This document shows, piece by piece, positions 47,633 through 59,260 of a stretch of 64,000 nucleotides of DNA; the first letter of the stretch is position 1, and each line of letters begins with the position of its first letter. Source of the DNA: Przewalskia tangutica. Its lineage: Eukaryota > Streptophyta > Magnoliopsida > Solanales > Solanaceae. The notes under the pieces are model-generated. The model did no database searches. It was not told the origin of the DNA and was given only the letters and a program-made list of their open reading frames with translations. The stretch covers positions 24,239,851 to 24,303,850 of the forward strand of contig CM056737.1 of the NCBI GenBank assembly GCA_029844215.1, given 5' to 3'. The position numbers and the translations under genes are program-made.

Positions 47633-49959
47633 AAATTGGAGCGCACGGAGTAGGAGCTAAACCTTGCTCAGGATCGACATTTAACTTGGATAATTTTGGG
47701 CTTACCGAAGTAAATACTCTTGACCTTCTATTGTAATTGGAAATTACATAATGTAGTAGTATAGAAATGAATATAAGATTCATAGAAGAGAATTGAACTG
47801 TAATAGAAGGATATTACAGAAAAGAATTGAACTGAAATCACGTCAGAAGAATATTAAAGAAGAAGATTGAATCGCATTTACATGGATCAGATTTACAGAG
47901 ACTTGTGTAGCTTAACGCAGTGGAAGTCGCCGATTTTTCCAGAGAATAGAGAACTCATCGCTTAGAATATTCTCGCAGTAGTCTAGACTTTGATAGACCG
48001 TATAACCTTTATAGGTTGAATGTTCTCGAGTAGACGTGCTACTGAAAGGTGGACAAGGCTAGCCGTTATAGCCATGAGCGCTTTTGCTAATAGTCTATAA
48101 TCGTCATGAGGTATGTGATTCTTCCTATCCTCTTGAGCATGATATTTTAAAGAATATATATATAGTACTAGACGACGTGTATTAACCGAACGTAGTTGTA
48201 CGGCAATGTCTTTTTGACTTAAGCCCAATAATAAGAATCTTGAAGTATTCCAAAGAATTAATAAACCCGTTTGAAAGAAGAGTAATGTTTGGTTTTAAAG
48301 CTTAAGAGTTATACTAGCTTTATGGGAAGTTAGGTATAACGACTTAAGAGAGATAAAAAGAATGGTTTATTAATTTTTGAAGTTAAGAGGCTTGATCTTA
48401 AAATATAAGAGACTTGACTTAAATGAACTAATATGAATTTTGTGTGAAACCTCATTCGAGTAATGAGTACTTGGTTTTAAAAGGAATAATGTTTTACCGA
48501 TTTCGAAATCGAATGAGTATCGACAAACCACTGCAGCGTTAATAAAGGGAAATGTTTTGACTAATGAAGTATTATTAAAACCAGTAGAAACCTCCATCTG
48601 CATAGAAGCTAAGATGAGACAAAATGATATTACATTTCCTAGATCATGGCTGCTTTAATAAGATTGATTTTGAACAAGAATAACCTACTCACATATAAGG
48701 CATATGTTTCTCAAAATTGTTTAAAAGAGAATTATATTCTTATGTGATTAAGACTATGAACTACGAAACCTTTCAAAAATAAGAGACTTAAGTACTTGAA
48801 ATTAGGCAAACTTGAACTTAGGCAAACTTGAACTTATGGAAAAGAATGTTGTTACTTGATGTTAAAAAGGAAAGTGTTTTGGTTTACCTAAAAATGTGAG
48901 TCACTCTATTTTAATACTACGGGTATCGGGTGACCTTTATAAAAGAAACGGATCTTTTAAAAAGAAGTTAACGTACGTAATACTTTGGGGTCGAACCGAC
49001 TTTGGCATAAAATAACCTCGAGTTGTGGTAACTCCTATGCTTGTGTGATAGCCTTTGTTGTGCAAGCGTTGTATTTCTATGCTACCGAGTCCCACGAGAT
49101 GGCCGACACGTATTCCATCCGATTCTTCACCGAGTCCCATGACGGCCGACACGATTCCATCCGATTCTTCACCGAGTCCCACGACGGGCCGACACGATTT
49201 CATCCGATTCTTCATCGAGTCCCATGGATGGGCCGACACGATTCCACATAATTCTTTACCGAGTCCCACGGACGGGCCGACACGATTCCACATAATTCTT
49301 TACCGAGTCCCACGGACGGGCCGACACGATTATACCCGATCTCATCGAGTCCCATGGACGGGCCGACACGATTCCACACGATTTATACCTAGATCACAGC
49401 GATGGAAGGAGTTCCACGGGCATGAGGGATGACTTGAGGGCGTGAGTCCCAGACTTGACATGACTGCTTTTATGTTGGAAACTGTAGTTTGGTTATCATA
49501 CATGTCTCCTGCTTTATATTGACTATTATGATTTCATTTATGATTTTACGCCACATACTTGGTACCGCAATCGACCTCCTTCGGGGCTGCGTTCATGCCG
49601 CAGTAGAGGTACATCCAGGATCCTCGCCATAGGATCATAGTTCGGTTGAAGCCCTGCTCTTCTGAGGCTTATCTTTCGCATGTTACCGAGTCCGTAAGTT
49701 CTGCGCATTCGTGGTAATGTGGCCCCGTCCCGCCATAGTTGTTGTCACTTTCTTAGAGGTCCAGAGTAATCACAGGCAGTTTGTAAAAAGGATAATCGCT
49801 TTTATGTATATATACGTGCAACTGTTTTGGTTAGCCTGTTTATTTATCAAATCTCTTGTTACATGTTTATGTTTTATTTCCGCTGATTTTCTCTGATGTT
49901 GTATCACTAGGGTGCCCGGGGTAAGGCACCAGTCACGGGCCCGGGTTCGGGTCGTGACA
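47633..49959 (+). mobile_element. TE9 3' LTR, second part
   Basis: It resumes after TE11 with the duplicated AAATT and matches 24250-26581. It has the donor-like GAGGTATGTGA (GT at 48111), hairpin 48301-48347 and the minisatellite 49084-49390. It ends GGGTCGTGACA at 49959 and is followed by TSD AAGCA (49960-49964). Confidence 0.92.
49084..49390. repeat. 48-bp-type minisatellite in TE9 3' LTR, about seven units
   Basis: The same ACCGAGTCCCA units as 25705-25985, but mostly shortened to 43-48 bp and with one more unit. The array has therefore changed since the two LTRs were identical. Confidence 0.85.
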
Positions 49960-50329
49960 AAGCAGGTGCTAGATTCACATCCTTAGGATCTTTTTGCTTT
50001 GGTGTCAGGAGCTCCATCTTCTCCGGAGGCTCGACGTTTGGGTATGATCTCCCTGTTGTTGTATATAGTTTTGTACATTCAGGGTATGGCGGCCCCGTCC
50101 CGCCATAGTTGTTTATCTTCTTATGTCAGTAGTCCTATTATGCATTGGGTGTAACTGCTAAACTATGTTTATATATATATGCCGAAATGCGACATTTTCT
50201 CACATAAACTGTGTCTCATTTTACAACTGTTTCATGTCTTGTTTTTATATTCCGCTAATTACTCTGATGTATGACTACTTGGGTGCCCGGGTGAGGCACC
50301 AGCCACGAGCCCCGAAACGGGTCGTGACA
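49960..50329 (+). mobile_element. TE7 5' LTR, last part
   Basis: It resumes after TE9 with AAGCAGGTGCTAG and matches the reverse strand of 20516-20880 in TE8. It ends GGGTCGTGACA at 50329, directly before the PBS. Confidence 0.9.
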
Positions 50330-50333
50330 AAAG

Positions 50334-50345
50334 TGGTATCAGAGC
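50334..50345 (+). promoter_or_regulatory. TE7 primer-binding site, perfect 12 nt
   Basis: TGGTATCAGAGC, complementary to the 3' end of plant initiator Met-tRNA, four bases after the LTR end. It is the only undamaged PBS in the window. Confidence 0.93.
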
Positions 50346-50391
50346 AGTTAATCCTCGGAAAGTGTCTACATACCGTATCTAGTAGAGTCTT

Positions 50392-50425
50392 GATTATCGG
50401 TGTGTTGTGCACCACACCAATAATC
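50392..50425 (+). promoter_or_regulatory. TE7 leader hairpin with GTGCAC loop
   Basis: Arm GATTATCGGTGTG, loop TTGTGCAC, arm CACACCAATAATC; 12 of 13 positions pair. Compared with TE2 an A-T pair has become G-C. Confidence 0.72.
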
Positions 50426-50533
50426 GTGAGGCTATAGGATATTTAGGATTGGTTTCCATTCTTCTCACTCGAGATCGTGCCTTAGAGCCGTGTTATAAGT
50501 TGACCTCTAACGTATTCCTTTTCAGAATAGCTT

Positions 50534-51660
50534 ATGCCTCACGTATGGCAACCCGCCTGAAGGAGCCGCTAGTAGGACACCGAGAGTCACGAGGATCGTG
50601 CCCGCCTATACCCGACGGCGAGTTCCATGACGCCGCCGCCCAGAGAGACCACGCATTCCGCACCTCGTCCTACACCGGGCGGAGAGTTAGGGTACAGAGA
50701 GATGGCCCACTATCGCCGTGATCGTGGCCGACACGAGGACAGGGATGCGATTCAGTTCAGCCTAAATTCAGAGTACCCGTGGTTCACCCGAGGGCAGATA
50801 GTTTGAGGCTACGGGATTTCCTGAGCCAGCGCCGCCGTAGTTTTACTGGTCGAGGCCGAGGATGATCCGCAGGAGTTCATCCGCCGGGCCATGAGAGGAT
50901 TACGAGAGTGATCAGCGCTGAGACCGAGTCCGTGATCTTGGTTCGCATCGGCCGCGTGATACCGCTCGATTGGTTTGATTCGTGGAGCTTTCCGGGGATA
51001 GCATGTACCTCCCAGCATGGGACGAAGTTCTGGAGGCTTTTCTCACTCACTTCTTGCCTCCAGATGAGGAGGGCACGGACGATTTTTGTTCTTTGAGAGC
51101 AGAGGCGACATTTAGGAAGTACAACGTCGAGTTCGATTCATTGGCTCGATATGTCCCTGCGCTAGTAGCAGATATGGAGGACCGAATGCACCGATACTTC
51201 ACCGGGCTAGATGATTATATGGCCGAGTCTTGTGCGGGTGTGGCTCTTCAGTCAGGCATGGACATTACCTATATGCAGGCTCACGCACTTGGATGCGAGG
51301 AGCGTAGAGACAGACGGGTCGACAGATATCAACAGCAGAAGAAGGCCAAGACGACCGGTTCTTTTGGTAGTTCTCGGGGTGGACGGCCTCAGCAGACGTC
51401 TATATTTTCACCACAGCCAGCTCAGAGCACTCCTACATCATTGCATGACAACAGAGCATCTGTGGCGTGTCGGGCCCCAAGACTCGGACTTTCAGGGTAG
51501 CAAGGGTGTTAACCGATCGAGGTACGCTCAGTGTGTCCGCTGTGGCAGGTTCCATTCAGGAGCCGTAGTACTACTTCGGAGCTTGCTATACTTGTGGCCG
51601 CCAGGTCATTATGCGAGGCCTGTCCGACCGGCGTGGCGGTGGTAGGCTCACCACTGGTGC
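50534..51660 (+). pseudogene. gag: TE7 gag, broken
   Basis: Gag on the plus strand starts at ATG 50534 (or 50544, which opens MATRLKEPLVGHRESRG). The segment 50982-51500 is open for over 150 residues: YLPAWDEVLEAFLTHFLPPDEEG, then FRKYNVEF and DSLARYVPALVADMEDR, then SCAGVALQSGMDITYMQAHALGCEERRD and a Gln/Lys-rich stretch. This is the capsid C-terminal half and linker. After it, AQCVRCGRFHSG is the first zinc motif; the CCHC knuckle is split by frame changes at 51560-51640. At least three frameshifts. Confidence 0.85.
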
Positions 51661-52064
51661 ATTCTGCGGTCTTCGCCCCTACGATTACACGCCCGGAGGC
51701 GTGGTACTCATGGACCAGGTCGCGCAGGTCGTGGCGCGGTCTCAGCTTCTAGCGGTCCTCGAATCGCATTTATGCCTTGTCCACCGGCAGACTGGTGAGG
51801 CATCGCCGACGCCGCATGTACTTTATCGGTTTCGATTTGATGTATGCCTTGATAGATCCGGTTCTACTCATCCCATATATCCCCTTATCGCTAGTAGGAT
51901 AGGGATAAAGCTCGAGTCCATAGACCCTTCGAGGTAGCTACGCCATGGGTGATTCGGTGATAGCTCGGCGGGTATATAGGTTTGTCCGGTGACCATATGC
52001 GCCGTCGACCTGCCGACTTGATAGAGTTGGATATGACTGATTTCGATGTGATCATGGGTATGGA
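51661..52064 (+). pseudogene. TE7 aspartic protease, broken
   Basis: The pol start lies just after the Gag zinc region. The stretch around 51835-51900 reads DVCLDRSGSTHPIYP, matching the retropepsin active-site block D(S/T/P)GSTHSFI with an extra residue. Then 52010-52080 reads LIELDMTDFDVIMGMDWLA, the conserved end of protease in chromoviruses. The enzyme would cut the Gag-Pol polyprotein. Frame changes on both sides inactivate it. Confidence 0.75.
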
Positions 52065-53130
52065 TTGGCTAGCGTCTTGCTACGCCAATGTAGACTGCAG
52101 AGAGAGAGTGTGGTACGGTTCCGCCATGAGCGGTTGTTGAGTGGGAGGAACAGACGCTGGAAGGGTAGGTTTATTTCCTACCTCAAGGCTAGGAAGATGG
52201 TGCGGAAGGGTATATCTACCATCTCATTCGGGTGTTCGACATCGAGGTCATGCGGTACCAGATTTTCGGTTCGATGGTCGAGAGAGTTCCCGGATGTGTT
52301 TCAGACGACCTCGGGTATCCTCCCGAGAGGAGATAGAGTTTGTATCGATGTGTTGCGGACACTCGGCTATTTCCATTCCGCCATACGTAACGACACCGCC
52401 GAGTTGAGAGAGTTCAAGGACCACCGAGGATTTCCGGAGAAAGGGCTTCATCGTGCCAGTGTTTCTCCCCGGGAGCGCCGGTATTGTTCAGAAGAAGAAG
52501 GATGGGGCCGTGCATGTGTGTTGATTACAGCGGTGAACAAGGTGACTATTAAGAACAGATACCCTCATCCTGTGATTGATGATTTGTTCGACCGCAGCGG
52601 TGCGAGATGTTTCTCAAGATTGATCTGCGATCGGGCTATCATCAAAAAGTAGTCGAGAGGCGGATGTCCCTAGGATCGCATTACGGACCAGACGCATTAT
52701 GAGTTCGTGGTCATGTCTTTTGGGTTGACCAATGCTCGGTGGTATTCATGGATTTGATGAACCGAGTGTTCAAACCATTTTTGACACGCTTGTGATAGTG
52801 TTCATCGATGATATCTTGGTTTATTCTCACTCAGAGCGAGCACGCAGCATTTGAGGATCGTACGAGAGTTCTACAGACTGCCAGAAGATATCGCCAAGTT
52901 TTCCAAACGTGAGTTTTGGTTGGCTTCGTGGCTTTTCTCGGGCATATTGTGGTGATGGCATTCGGTGGATACGCCAAGATCGGCAATCGAGACTTGGCCT
53001 GCACCTACTACTCGGCAGAGGTTCGCATTTTACGGGCCTTGCAGTTATTATCTACGTTCGAGAGAAGTTTGCTTCTATCTCGCACCATTGACCAGGCCGA
53101 CTCGTAAAGCGGCTAAGTTCGATGGGATGC
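52065..53130 (+). pseudogene. TE7 reverse transcriptase, broken
   Basis: Landmarks in order are ELREFKDHRGFPEKG and SVSPRER (fingers); VNKVTIKNRYPHPVIDDLFD (52530-52590, the usual LNKVTIKN.YPLP.IDDLFDQL); then, after frame shifts, the region of MSFGLTNA; the catalytic VFIDDILVYS with FIDD at 52801-52812; and the thumb/connection GPCSYYLRSRE and APLTRPTRKAAKF (53035-53125). The catalytic Asp-Asp survives, but a number of frameshifts and stops prevent a protein. It is the only RT in the window. Confidence 0.85.
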
Positions 53131-53645
53131 GTGTGAGCGTGGTTTCCGATCATGAAGAGATCGACGATCGCACCGTGCTTACTCTTCCGCAGGTCCGCGG
53201 CTATGTCGTGTATTGTGACGTCAGCGTCGGGCTCGGATGTGTGTTGATGCACTGGTAAGGTTATAGCGTTATCCCGACAACTTAAGAAGCATGAGAGGAA
53301 CTACCCACCCATGATTTGGAGTCGCAATGTGATTCACGCCAAGATCTGAGGCACTATTTGTATGGGGTTCATGTGGATATTTATACTGCACCACAAGAGC
53401 CTCCAAAGATATCTTCGGCCGAGGAGTGAACTTACGCGAGACGGTGGTTAGAGTCGCCAAGGATTACGATGTTGATATCCCGTACCACGGGAAGACCAAT
53501 GTTGTGGCGTATGCCTTAGTCGTAGGTCGACGGGTAGCCTATCGATGCGGCCAGAGGAGGGGCATGGTTCGCGATTTGCATCAGTTAGCGAGCCTTGGTG
53601 TCCGTTTGATTAGTTCTAATAGCAGTGGGGTTCGAGTTTGAGAGG
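53131..53645 (+). pseudogene. TE7 RNase H, broken
   Basis: LTLPQVRGYVVYCDVSVGLGCVLM (53180-53250) matches the RNase H start YVVYCDAS..GLGCVLMQ with the first catalytic Asp. Further blocks, after frame changes, correspond to YGVHVDIYT, a degraded TDHKSLQ..F, LNLR and VAKDYDVDIPYHGKTNVVAYAL (compare KDYD..I.YHPGKANVVADALSR). The D in VADAL is replaced by Y in this copy. Role: removal of the RNA strand during reverse transcription. Confidence 0.8.
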
Positions 53646-54206
53646 TTGCCGAGTCTTCCATCGTCGAGGAGGTGAAGAGGCAATAGTTTGAGGATCCGGT
53701 TTTGATTCGGTATCGTGATGCAGCTCTTCGTGAGGGGAAGGGTCCTTTTGGTAGCAAGATGGGGTGCTAAGGTTTGAGGGCAGGTTGTGTGTTCAGATGT
53801 TTCAGGACTTGGCAGCAGTGTTCTAGGGAAGCACACACACAAGCGCGTTACTTATCCATCCGGTCGACCAAGATGTACCACGACACCCAGATCTGTGTAT
53901 TGGTGGGATGGCTTGAAGAGGACGCTGCAGAGTTTGTAGCTCGGTGCGTGTTGTCGGCAGGTGAAGATAGAGCACCAGAGGCCAGGTGGTTTGTTGCAGA
54001 CGATAGAGATCCCGACCTGCAAGTGGGAGGTGATCAACATGGACTTTATCATAGGGTTACCTCGCACTCATTGGAGACATGATTCTATATGGGTTATCGT
54101 CGACAGGCTGACGAAATCAGCCCACTTTCTTCCCGTCAGGACGAGTTTTTCGGCTGAGGATTATGCCAGACTTTACCTCCGAGATCGCCGATCGCATGGA
54201 GTCCCT
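53646..54206 (+). pseudogene. TE7 integrase, N-terminal half (split by TE12)
   Basis: It starts with a VEEVKRQ...DPVLIRYRDAAL linker. The HHCC zinc domain is recognisable at 53830-53960 (RYLSIRSTKMYHD, then EEDAAEFVARC). After it come EHQRPGGLLQTI and WEVINMDFIIGLPRTH, with the first catalytic Asp at 54042-54044, followed by DSIWVIVDRLTKSAHFLPVRTSFSAEDYARLYLR. The frame ends at ATTTC (54207-54211), the TSD of TE12, and resumes at 63563. Confidence 0.88.
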
Positions 54207-54211
54207 ATTTC

Positions 54212-57200
54212 GCCACGACCGAACTGGGCGTGATCGTGCCTTACCCGGCACCCTAGTGATACAACATCGAGTAATCGGAACATAAAACATATACATGAAA
54301 CAAATGAAGTACAAAACAAGACTGAGGAAAACTTGCCTTTCTAAGATATATATAAATAACAACTTTTACAAATGAACAGCAAATCCTTTTTACAAACCCC
54401 GCCACAACAAGATTACATGCACTTCTAAGAAATGATATGACAACAATGGCGGAGGCCCCGCCAAACCCCGAATGTAAACACCTATTACGACAGGGAATAT
54501 ACCACGATAAGCCTCCGAGAAACTGAGCTTCCCAAACGTGACCAGACGGGAGCTAGGATCAACGATCGGTGTACCTCAACTCGCGGATGAACGCAGGCCC
54601 GAAGGAGGTCAAGATAACAAATTCGGTATGTGAAACTAAAAAAATCGTAAATGAAATCATAATAGTCTATAAAGCAGAGACATGTATGATAAGCAAACTA
54701 CGCTCACAACAAATAAGCAAATATGTCAAGTCGTGGACTCACGCCTCAAAGTTATCACAATAAAACCGTGCGGGGCAAGTACGGGCATAGCCGACTACTA
54801 AGACCCACTAGCACTAAAAATACCACAAATCGTATCCGAGGTCTTTCTGCACCGCACCACATGATCGGCGGCCACGCGCAATATCAATGCGCGTCTATCC
54901 TCGAACTCTCGCAGCCCGCATAGGTCACACACGACCCGCATGAGGTATTCTCGAATCATGGTCCTGCATCGCCGAGGTATACCGCATCGGGCGGCTAACC
55001 CCGGTATCCGCCTAGGCTCCGCAACCCGCATAGTCTCAAAAGACCGCATAGTCTCAATGCATCGCATAATCCCGCATCGGGCTAAACACCCAATGATCAA
55101 TCCCGGAGCTACCGCGACTCCGCATAGTCACGAGGACCGCATAGCCGTAAATACCCGCATCGCGGGTGGCAAGCCCTCGGATAATAAGTCAAAGGGTATG
55201 TGATACAATAATAGTACAACCGCTTAACGCTTAACAACGTAAGCCCAACAAGAATGACCCCTTACATCACGATCACACAAGATACTAACACACGAGCATC
55301 CTAACATTTTCACTTATCACATCAACAAGAAAGTATTTACAAGGCTATCTCAAACCAAAGACAATCAAGTTATTCACACAAGGTACTTTAAGCTAACAAG
55401 TTCGTATCTACCCCTAAAGTACTTCATATATTAAATCTTTTAAAAGATCCGTTGCTTTCACATAAGTCACACAATACCCGTAGTATAAAATAGAGTAGTT
55501 TCTTTTAAATAAACCAAAACACTTACCTTTGTAAAATCAAGTAACAACATTATTTTCCAAACGCCCAAGTTTGCCTAATTTCAAATGTTCACGTTTCTTA
55601 TTTTAGAAAGGTTTCGTAGTTCATAGTCTTATTCATTTAAGAATATAATTCTCTTTTAAACAATCTGAGAAACATAAGTCTTATATGTGAGTAGGATATT
55701 CTTGTTTATAACAATCTTATTACATCAACCGTGATCTAGGAAATATCATTTTGTCTCATCTTAGCTTCTATGCAGATGGAAGTTTCTACTGGTTTTAATA
55801 ATACTTAATTAGTCAAAACATTTCCTTTTATTAACGCTGCAGTGGTTTATCGATACACATTCTGATTTCCGAAATTAGTAAAACATTCTTAAGCCGTTAT
55901 ACCTAACTTCCCATAAAGCTAGTATAACTCTTAAGTTTTTCAAAAACCAAGTATTACTTCTTTCAAAATGATTCAAAAATCTTTTGAAATACTTCAAGTT
56001 CTTTATTAACACATAACAAGCCAGTTATAGTTCAAATCAGTTACCTTTTAAAGACCACAAGTATTTTCTTACCAACATAAAGCTGTTATAACCAACTTCC
56101 CATAAAGCCGTTATAACACTTTATGTTTTAAATCAATCAAATACGTTTAGCACGTATGCGTCTACCGCACTACATAGTTCACATATCATGCTAGAAGAGA
56201 TAGGAAGAGGTTCACATACCTCACGACAGTATCGACTAATAGCAAAACGCCCAAGTACTTCCAACCGTCGGCTACTCCTAAGCCAAGTAGATCCCGCCAC
56301 ACGTAGTACTTCAACCTATAAGGCCACAAGGCGCTTTATTAACATTTAGATCTCATCGTAGAACATTCTCTAGAAAATTGGCAAAGACTCTCCCCAACAA
56401 ACAGAAATCTCCTCTCTACCGAGGCCGGCTACCAAGCCAACCGGGGTTATACGCCTAACCATAACGGGTACAATTCTACTCCACTGCACTACTACACAAG
56501 TCTCATCAGAATACAAATTTCTCATGTAATTACAATCAAGATTCTTCTTTAAATTCGTGCTTAAGTCCAAAGACATTGCCGACAACAACGCTCGATTCTA
56601 TATATAGTATACTTCAACTATATAGTCTAACAATCATGTAATTTCCAATTACAATAGAGGACAAGATATTTACCTCGATAAGCCCATAATTATCCAAGTA
56701 TAAAGTCGATCCTGGCAATCGCTTAGCTCAACTCCGAGCGCTCCAACCCGCTCTAAACCACCCTTATAAGTTCTAACCAACTTCTACACAATACTCCAAC
56801 GGACTATGGAGATTTTCCTAGGGTTTCGGTTTTGTGACAGACGGGAAGTGTAATAGTATTTCAGGGCTTTTCGTATAGGTATAACCTTAGAATACTACAA
56901 GGTATACGGCTAAGGTAATTTGGGCATTATAACAATACTTTTGAGAGTATTTCTACAAGAGGGGGTATTATACGAAACAACTAGGCAGTGGGTACCCACT
57001 GGCTAGCACCCCAGGAGGGGGTGGCTACCCCTCGGCTTACCCCACTAGGGGGGGAACTCTCGGCCAAGGGGGAGGAGAGGGGCTCTCGGCCAAGGCACTA
57101 CACTAAGAGGGGAGGAAGGAGCTTTCAAGACTTAGGCAATTTGTGGATGAATTAGTCTTCAAAAGGGGGTATTTATAGGTCTAGCAAAGGCCAACCAACG

Positions 57201-57561
57201 GCCGATCTTGCCAAGTGCAAGGCAAGTGTAGGGCCAAGATCTTGCCACGTGCACCTTAACCAACTACACACAAAATATCCTACCAACTACTTGACAAAAT
57301 AGTCACCATTTCGTCCACTCTACCGCAACCAATGAGAGGGTGCCTGGCGCCCTCTTGTTGGTCCAAAATGTTTCGTCTCGTAAAAATCCGCAAAAATTAA
57401 AAATGACATAGCCGAATTTTCCTACGAAAGCGTGGAAAACGTTTCGCCGAAAAAACGACTCTAATCGGGTGTTGTGAACAAATAAATTTCGCCAAGCCTA
57501 ATTCTCAAGTTCAAATTTTCACGCACGCCCCACGCATACTCTGGAAATACGGGGTATAACA
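54212..57561 (-). mobile_element. TE12 3' LTR
   Basis: 3350 bp. The start is slightly decayed (GCCACGACC for TGTCACGACC), and the end GGGGTATAACA is followed by the PPT complement. The terminus type is CCCTAGTGATACAACATC. It carries the GCATAG repeat array (54740-55170), hairpins 55888-55935 and 56075-56127, a G-rich stretch (57000-57110) and a TATA box 57170-57177 (minus). Confidence 0.92.
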
Positions 57562-57595
57562 TTCTCCTCTCCTTAGAAACATTCGTCCCGAATGT
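57562..57595 (-). promoter_or_regulatory. TE12 polypurine tract and inverted repeat
   Basis: Sense AAGGAGAGGAGAA (57562-57574) and ACATTCG-TCC-CGAATGT (57579-57595). Confidence 0.87.
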
Positions 57596-58790
57596 TCCTT
57601 CTAAGTCTCAAAACAAACGCGCGCCGGTATAGTCCTCACTGCTATACTTACGAAAACAATCTCGCACGCACGGCCACTGAACCAACTTGCGCAAAGTAAT
57701 TAACTTCAAGTACACGAGGACAAACCTCTAACATCACAAACGCTCTCATCCAAGGATCTAAAATATAATTTCTTCGCACTTTCTCCACACAAAAGAAATG
57801 ATCACATCTACGCTCGCCATACACGCTCGCTTCTTCCCTTATGTGTCGTACCCTTCTCGTACACTCGAATTCATACCACATGATACCACTTTTGTCACTT
57901 TGCCCGAGGCATAAACCTTCTTAGGCGACCCAACAAATGGTGCCGATCGCATGCGATCATCGCGGTGCCGTGACACCCAAACTCTTCGATATCGCTTCGC
58001 TCAAACTCGGGGTTACTATCTCTAACGTGGTCATCATTAATCGGGAACACTGGATGGATCTCCGATACTTTCCGATCATAACAATACGAAAAGATCGACA
58101 TACGCTTCCTAAGTCGGACGGCAAAAGCTAACATATAGGCAACCCGCCTATTCTTCACATGGACTCAAAGGCCCAAAGTAACTCGGGCTAAGTTCTCTCG
58201 TCATCCAAAACTCGCCACACCACCCGGGGTGGTGCTTTCAAGAAGATCGACCGGCCAACTCAAGCGCCGCCGCCGATTATCCGCACGATTTCTCCGAGCC
58301 GCCGTAACCTCTTCTAGACAAGCTTTACTCTATCCACAATCTGTGGAACAAGCTCAACCAACTATTCAATCCCGCCAACATCGAACCAATCGATCGGCGA
58401 CTCACACATCCGCCCTACAAGGCTTCATAAGGCGACATCCGAACACCGAAATGGTAGCTTAAACACTCTTCAACAGAGACAACAATTCTCGCAACTATCC
58501 TCAAATTCAAACATCGCCCGAGGCGAATGTGATTCGAGACTTACTCGAGTTCCTAACCTTGCTCGTAAAACCTCCGTAAAAGAAGCCGCAACGGGCTCCA
58601 CTGTCGACATAAGGTGAAGCGTAGGCACCTCGTGCGACCTTACAACCTTTACGATATATCATCTCGCATAACCCTGCCGAGTAAACGGCCTTTGCTAGAA
58701 GACAAGACGGCCGACCTCGCCTAACCATCCGGTCGAACGATTCACGAAATCGTTGGTTAACTAAACTCGGGCCTAACACCCTCGTGACTT
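57596..58790 (-). pseudogene. TE12 integrase C-terminal tail and 3' internal region
   Basis: On the minus strand, pieces of the integrase end are readable: the MSPYEALYGRR-like block near 58440, IVDRVKL near 58350, the SCG..RRR region near 58290, GGVASFG near 58220, RIGG...LA near 58160-58110, and SEIHPVFPINDDHVRDSNPEFE (57990-58060). The last matches the VHPVFHVS...DP segment of the C-terminal domain. The catalytic core is missing. At 57882-57898 there is a copy of the LTR/PBS junction string. The tail is colinear with TE9's and lies between the middle module and the PPT. Many frameshifts. Confidence 0.7.
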
Positions 58791-59260
58791 ATCACGGCGA
58801 CCACCACAACCGACCCCACCACCAAACATGCCGCGGGTTGACCCGCGTGGTGGCCTCAACCCGACAGCAACGCAAACTAGCTTCCCAAGGAAAACTCTCA
58901 CTAATCACGTTACCAAAACCTAGCGGTCTTCTTAGCTCAACTACCCTCTTTCATGCCACACTAGGGACTTATCCGTGAACATAGCTCACGTGCACTATGC
59001 ACTCCTATAAGGGTCAAACATAAACATACGCCTTTTACTCGAGACGGCCTTACCTCTAAGGTCTCTACGTATAAAACTCTAAGGCTCACACTTTCTATCC
59101 CCAAATCTTACTTGGTTAACTAACCAAGATTTCTAATCACCATTTACACAATGCTATCAGAATATAACCCTTAAGGTATACTCACCTTATCACACATACT
59201 AAACCCTAGAGGGTTAAAGATCTATCTGTATCTACTGCTTCACTCCCCTTAATCGTTCCA
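58791..59260 (-). other. TE12 middle module
   Basis: Matches TE2, TE10 and TE11 at landmarks such as the CCTCGTGACTTA phrase (58780-58791) and the block leading to CTAGAGGGTTAA (59209). No coding signal recognised. Confidence 0.6.

Noticed and set aside
52065..52652. A 195-residue open frame as a stand-alone host gene
   Set aside because: Its second half is plainly reverse transcriptase (VNKVTIKNRYPHP.IDDLFD); it is part of TE7 pol.
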